A stretch of 64,000 bases of DNA from Thermococcus gorgonarius (GTDB taxonomy: Archaea; Methanobacteriota_B; Thermococci; Thermococcales; Thermococcaceae): positions 558,001 to 622,000 of the forward strand of contig NZ_CP014855.1 in the NCBI RefSeq assembly GCF_002214385.1, given 5' to 3'. Below the pieces are notes generated by a model. It worked only from the letters and a program-made list of their open reading frames with translations. It had not been told where the DNA came from and made no database searches. The number at the start of each line of letters is the position of its first letter. The first letter of the stretch is position 1. This document shows positions 63,086 to 64,000 of this stretch, piece after piece. A program made the translations under genes and the position numbers.

Positions 63086-63496
63086 CTAATCCTCTCTCAC
63101 TATCTCAAAGGAATAGGCCAGCTTTGCCCCACTGAGCTTTATGTGGGCGCTTGCGGAGCAGTACTTGTCCTGGCTCAGCTCTATGGCCCTTTTGGCCTTT
63201 TCCTCACTTACATTGCCGTGGATCTTGTAGTGCAGGTGAACCTTGCTGTAAATCCTCGGGTACTCCTCGCGCCTCTCACCGCTTATCTCGACCTCAAGGC
63301 CTTCTATAGGTTCGCGCATTTTTTTGAGTATCATTACCACATCGTAGGCTGTACAGCCGGCAACGCTCAGAAGCAGGAGCTTCATCGGACTTATGCCACC
63401 CTCTCCAAGTATTACGGAGCACTTGTCACCCTCGATGTGTCCTATGAACTGATAATCCTTAAACCATTCTACTTTTCCCTTAACTGGCTCTGACAT
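63086..63496 (-). CDS. OsmC/Ohr-family protein
   Basis: A 136-residue protein with two cysteines of the OsmC peroxidase family: SVAGCTAYDVVMIL and DKYCSASAH. SPMKLLLLSV and HLHYKIHG are also conserved. It reduces organic hydroperoxides or similar compounds. ATG 63496 follows GGTGATGGTGAC; 63508 is an alternative. It is divergent from the radical SAM gene, with a GATTTAAATGG promoter element shared between them. Confidence 0.88.
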   Translation of the reverse strand: MSEPVKGKVEWFKDYQFIGHIEGDKCSVILGEGGISPMKLLLLSVAGCTAYDVVMILKKMREPIEGLEVEISGERREEYPRIYSKVHLHYKIHGNVSEEKAKRAIELSQDKYCSASAHIKLSGAKLAYSFEIVRED

Positions 63497-63555
63497 TTTT
63501 GTCACCATCACCAGTTCAAAAAGGGATTTAAATGGATTTTCCCAAACTACACTCG

Positions 63556-64000
63556 ATGTACATAAGACCGTTTGACCCCTGGAAGTCGAAGCTCTGCACA
63601 TGTCCATTCAAATACACACTAAACGTCTACACAGGCTGCGACCACGCCTGCGTTTACTGTTATATAACCAGTTACATACCCAATGCATTTCGCGTGAGGA
63701 TTAAGGAAGGACTTCTTCAGAAGCTTGAGAGAGAACTGCGGAACTTCGATAGAAGGTTTATAATAGCCCTCTCGTATTCTTCCGATCCGTATCCAACCAT
63801 CGAGCGTGAGCTGGGAATAACTAGAAAGGTCCTGGATCTGTTCAGGCGTTATGGTGTGCGCTGTCTTCTTCTCACAAAGTCGAACATCTTCGAGCGCGAT
63901 ATCGATATACTGAGCGAGCTGAAGTGCGCAGTGGGGATAACGGTAACTACCATCGACGAAAAGAAGGCAAAACTTCTTGAGCTCAATGCACCTTCCCCGA
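63556..64000 (+). CDS. Radical SAM protein, SplB-like, 3'-truncated by the window edge
   Basis: The visible 148 residues begin MYIRPFDPWKSKLCTCPFKY, carry the radical SAM motif GCDHACVYCYIT (C-x3-C-x2-C, about 31-38) and SYSSDPYPTIERE and LLTKSNIFERDI. It is a paralogue of the gene at 27365-28165 but with extra cysteines (LCTC) before the cluster, possibly a second cluster. Leaderless or near-leaderless: TTTAAATGG lies 25-30 bases upstream. The C-terminal part is outside the window. Confidence 0.88.
   Translation, partial: MYIRPFDPWKSKLCTCPFKYTLNVYTGCDHACVYCYITSYIPNAFRVRIKEGLLQKLERELRNFDRRFIIALSYSSDPYPTIERELGITRKVLDLFRRYGVRCLLLTKSNIFERDIDILSELKCAVGITVTTIDEKKAKLLELNAPSP

Overview
The window is chromosomal DNA of a hyperthermophilic euryarchaeon, almost certainly a Thermococcus species. 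The evidence is a set of archaeal or Thermococcales genes in their usual neighbourhoods: ribosomal proteins S15 and S3Ae flanking the RecJ-like GINS-associated nuclease and the KEOPS subunit Pcc1, ABCE1, TiaS, Dph2, archaemetzincin, a TIP26-like TBP-interacting protein, ApgM behind a Thermococcales glycolytic motif, and a tungsten oxidoreductase. Genes are packed tightly, with 1-4 base overlaps and GGAGGTGAT-type ribosome binding sites. There is no CRISPR array, insertion sequence, rRNA or prophage.

Layout. 0-9.6 kb: 2-phosphoglycerate kinase (5' cut off), a double-domain phosphoesterase, CBS and glutamine-amidotransferase proteins, a PD-(D/E)XK protein coupled to a JAMM protease, a HypE-like enzyme, a ferritin-like protein, ABCE1 and TiaS. 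9.6-17.2 kb: CorA, an m5C methyltransferase, phosphoesterase, PyrG and XPD. 17.3-20.3 kb: an ABC-2 export-type operon whose first secreted protein is broken by a C8 tract. 20.3-28.2 kb: an Ig-like protein, a GC-rich H/ACA-like sRNA, an M55 peptidase, helical-repeat proteins, a Trm11-like methyltransferase, a MazF-type toxin-antitoxin pair, NfeD, a YgjP-type peptidase and a radical SAM protein. 28.2-32.1 kb: Dph2 and the divergent translation/replication/tRNA-modification cluster, led by an rpsO leader with tandem hairpins. 32.2-41 kb: M42 peptidase, archaemetzincin, CYTH protein, TrkH, methionine aminopeptidase, tRNA-Ser(CGA), a CBS/HPF-like protein, a cation exchanger and ApgM.

41-44.4 kb is a zone of gene decay: a frameshifted and truncated cobyric acid synthase between intact CobT-like and CbiZ genes, followed by remnants of a KaiC-like ATPase and of an aldo-keto reductase. 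44.4-47.5 kb holds the most unusual locus: two extracytoplasmic DUF2202 ferritin-like proteins (one with a His/Met-rich tail, one a lipoprotein), two small membrane proteins, a DUF4405 membrane protein and an ArsR-type regulator, behind a promoter with a perfect 9-bp inverted repeat over the expected start site.

47.5-64 kb: MBL hydrolase, aldo-keto reductase coupled to an AOR-family tungstoenzyme with only three of the four usual cluster cysteines, two PhoU/TrkA-C regulators divergent from an MgtE-type channel, an ADP-forming acyl-CoA synthetase (both subunits), Sec61-beta (56 aa), TIP26-like, a DUF835/GlmU/UppP-like cluster, a Nog1-type GTPase, MarC, OsmC and a partial radical SAM gene. No search or folding program was run: family names come from motifs, and RNA structures were paired by hand.
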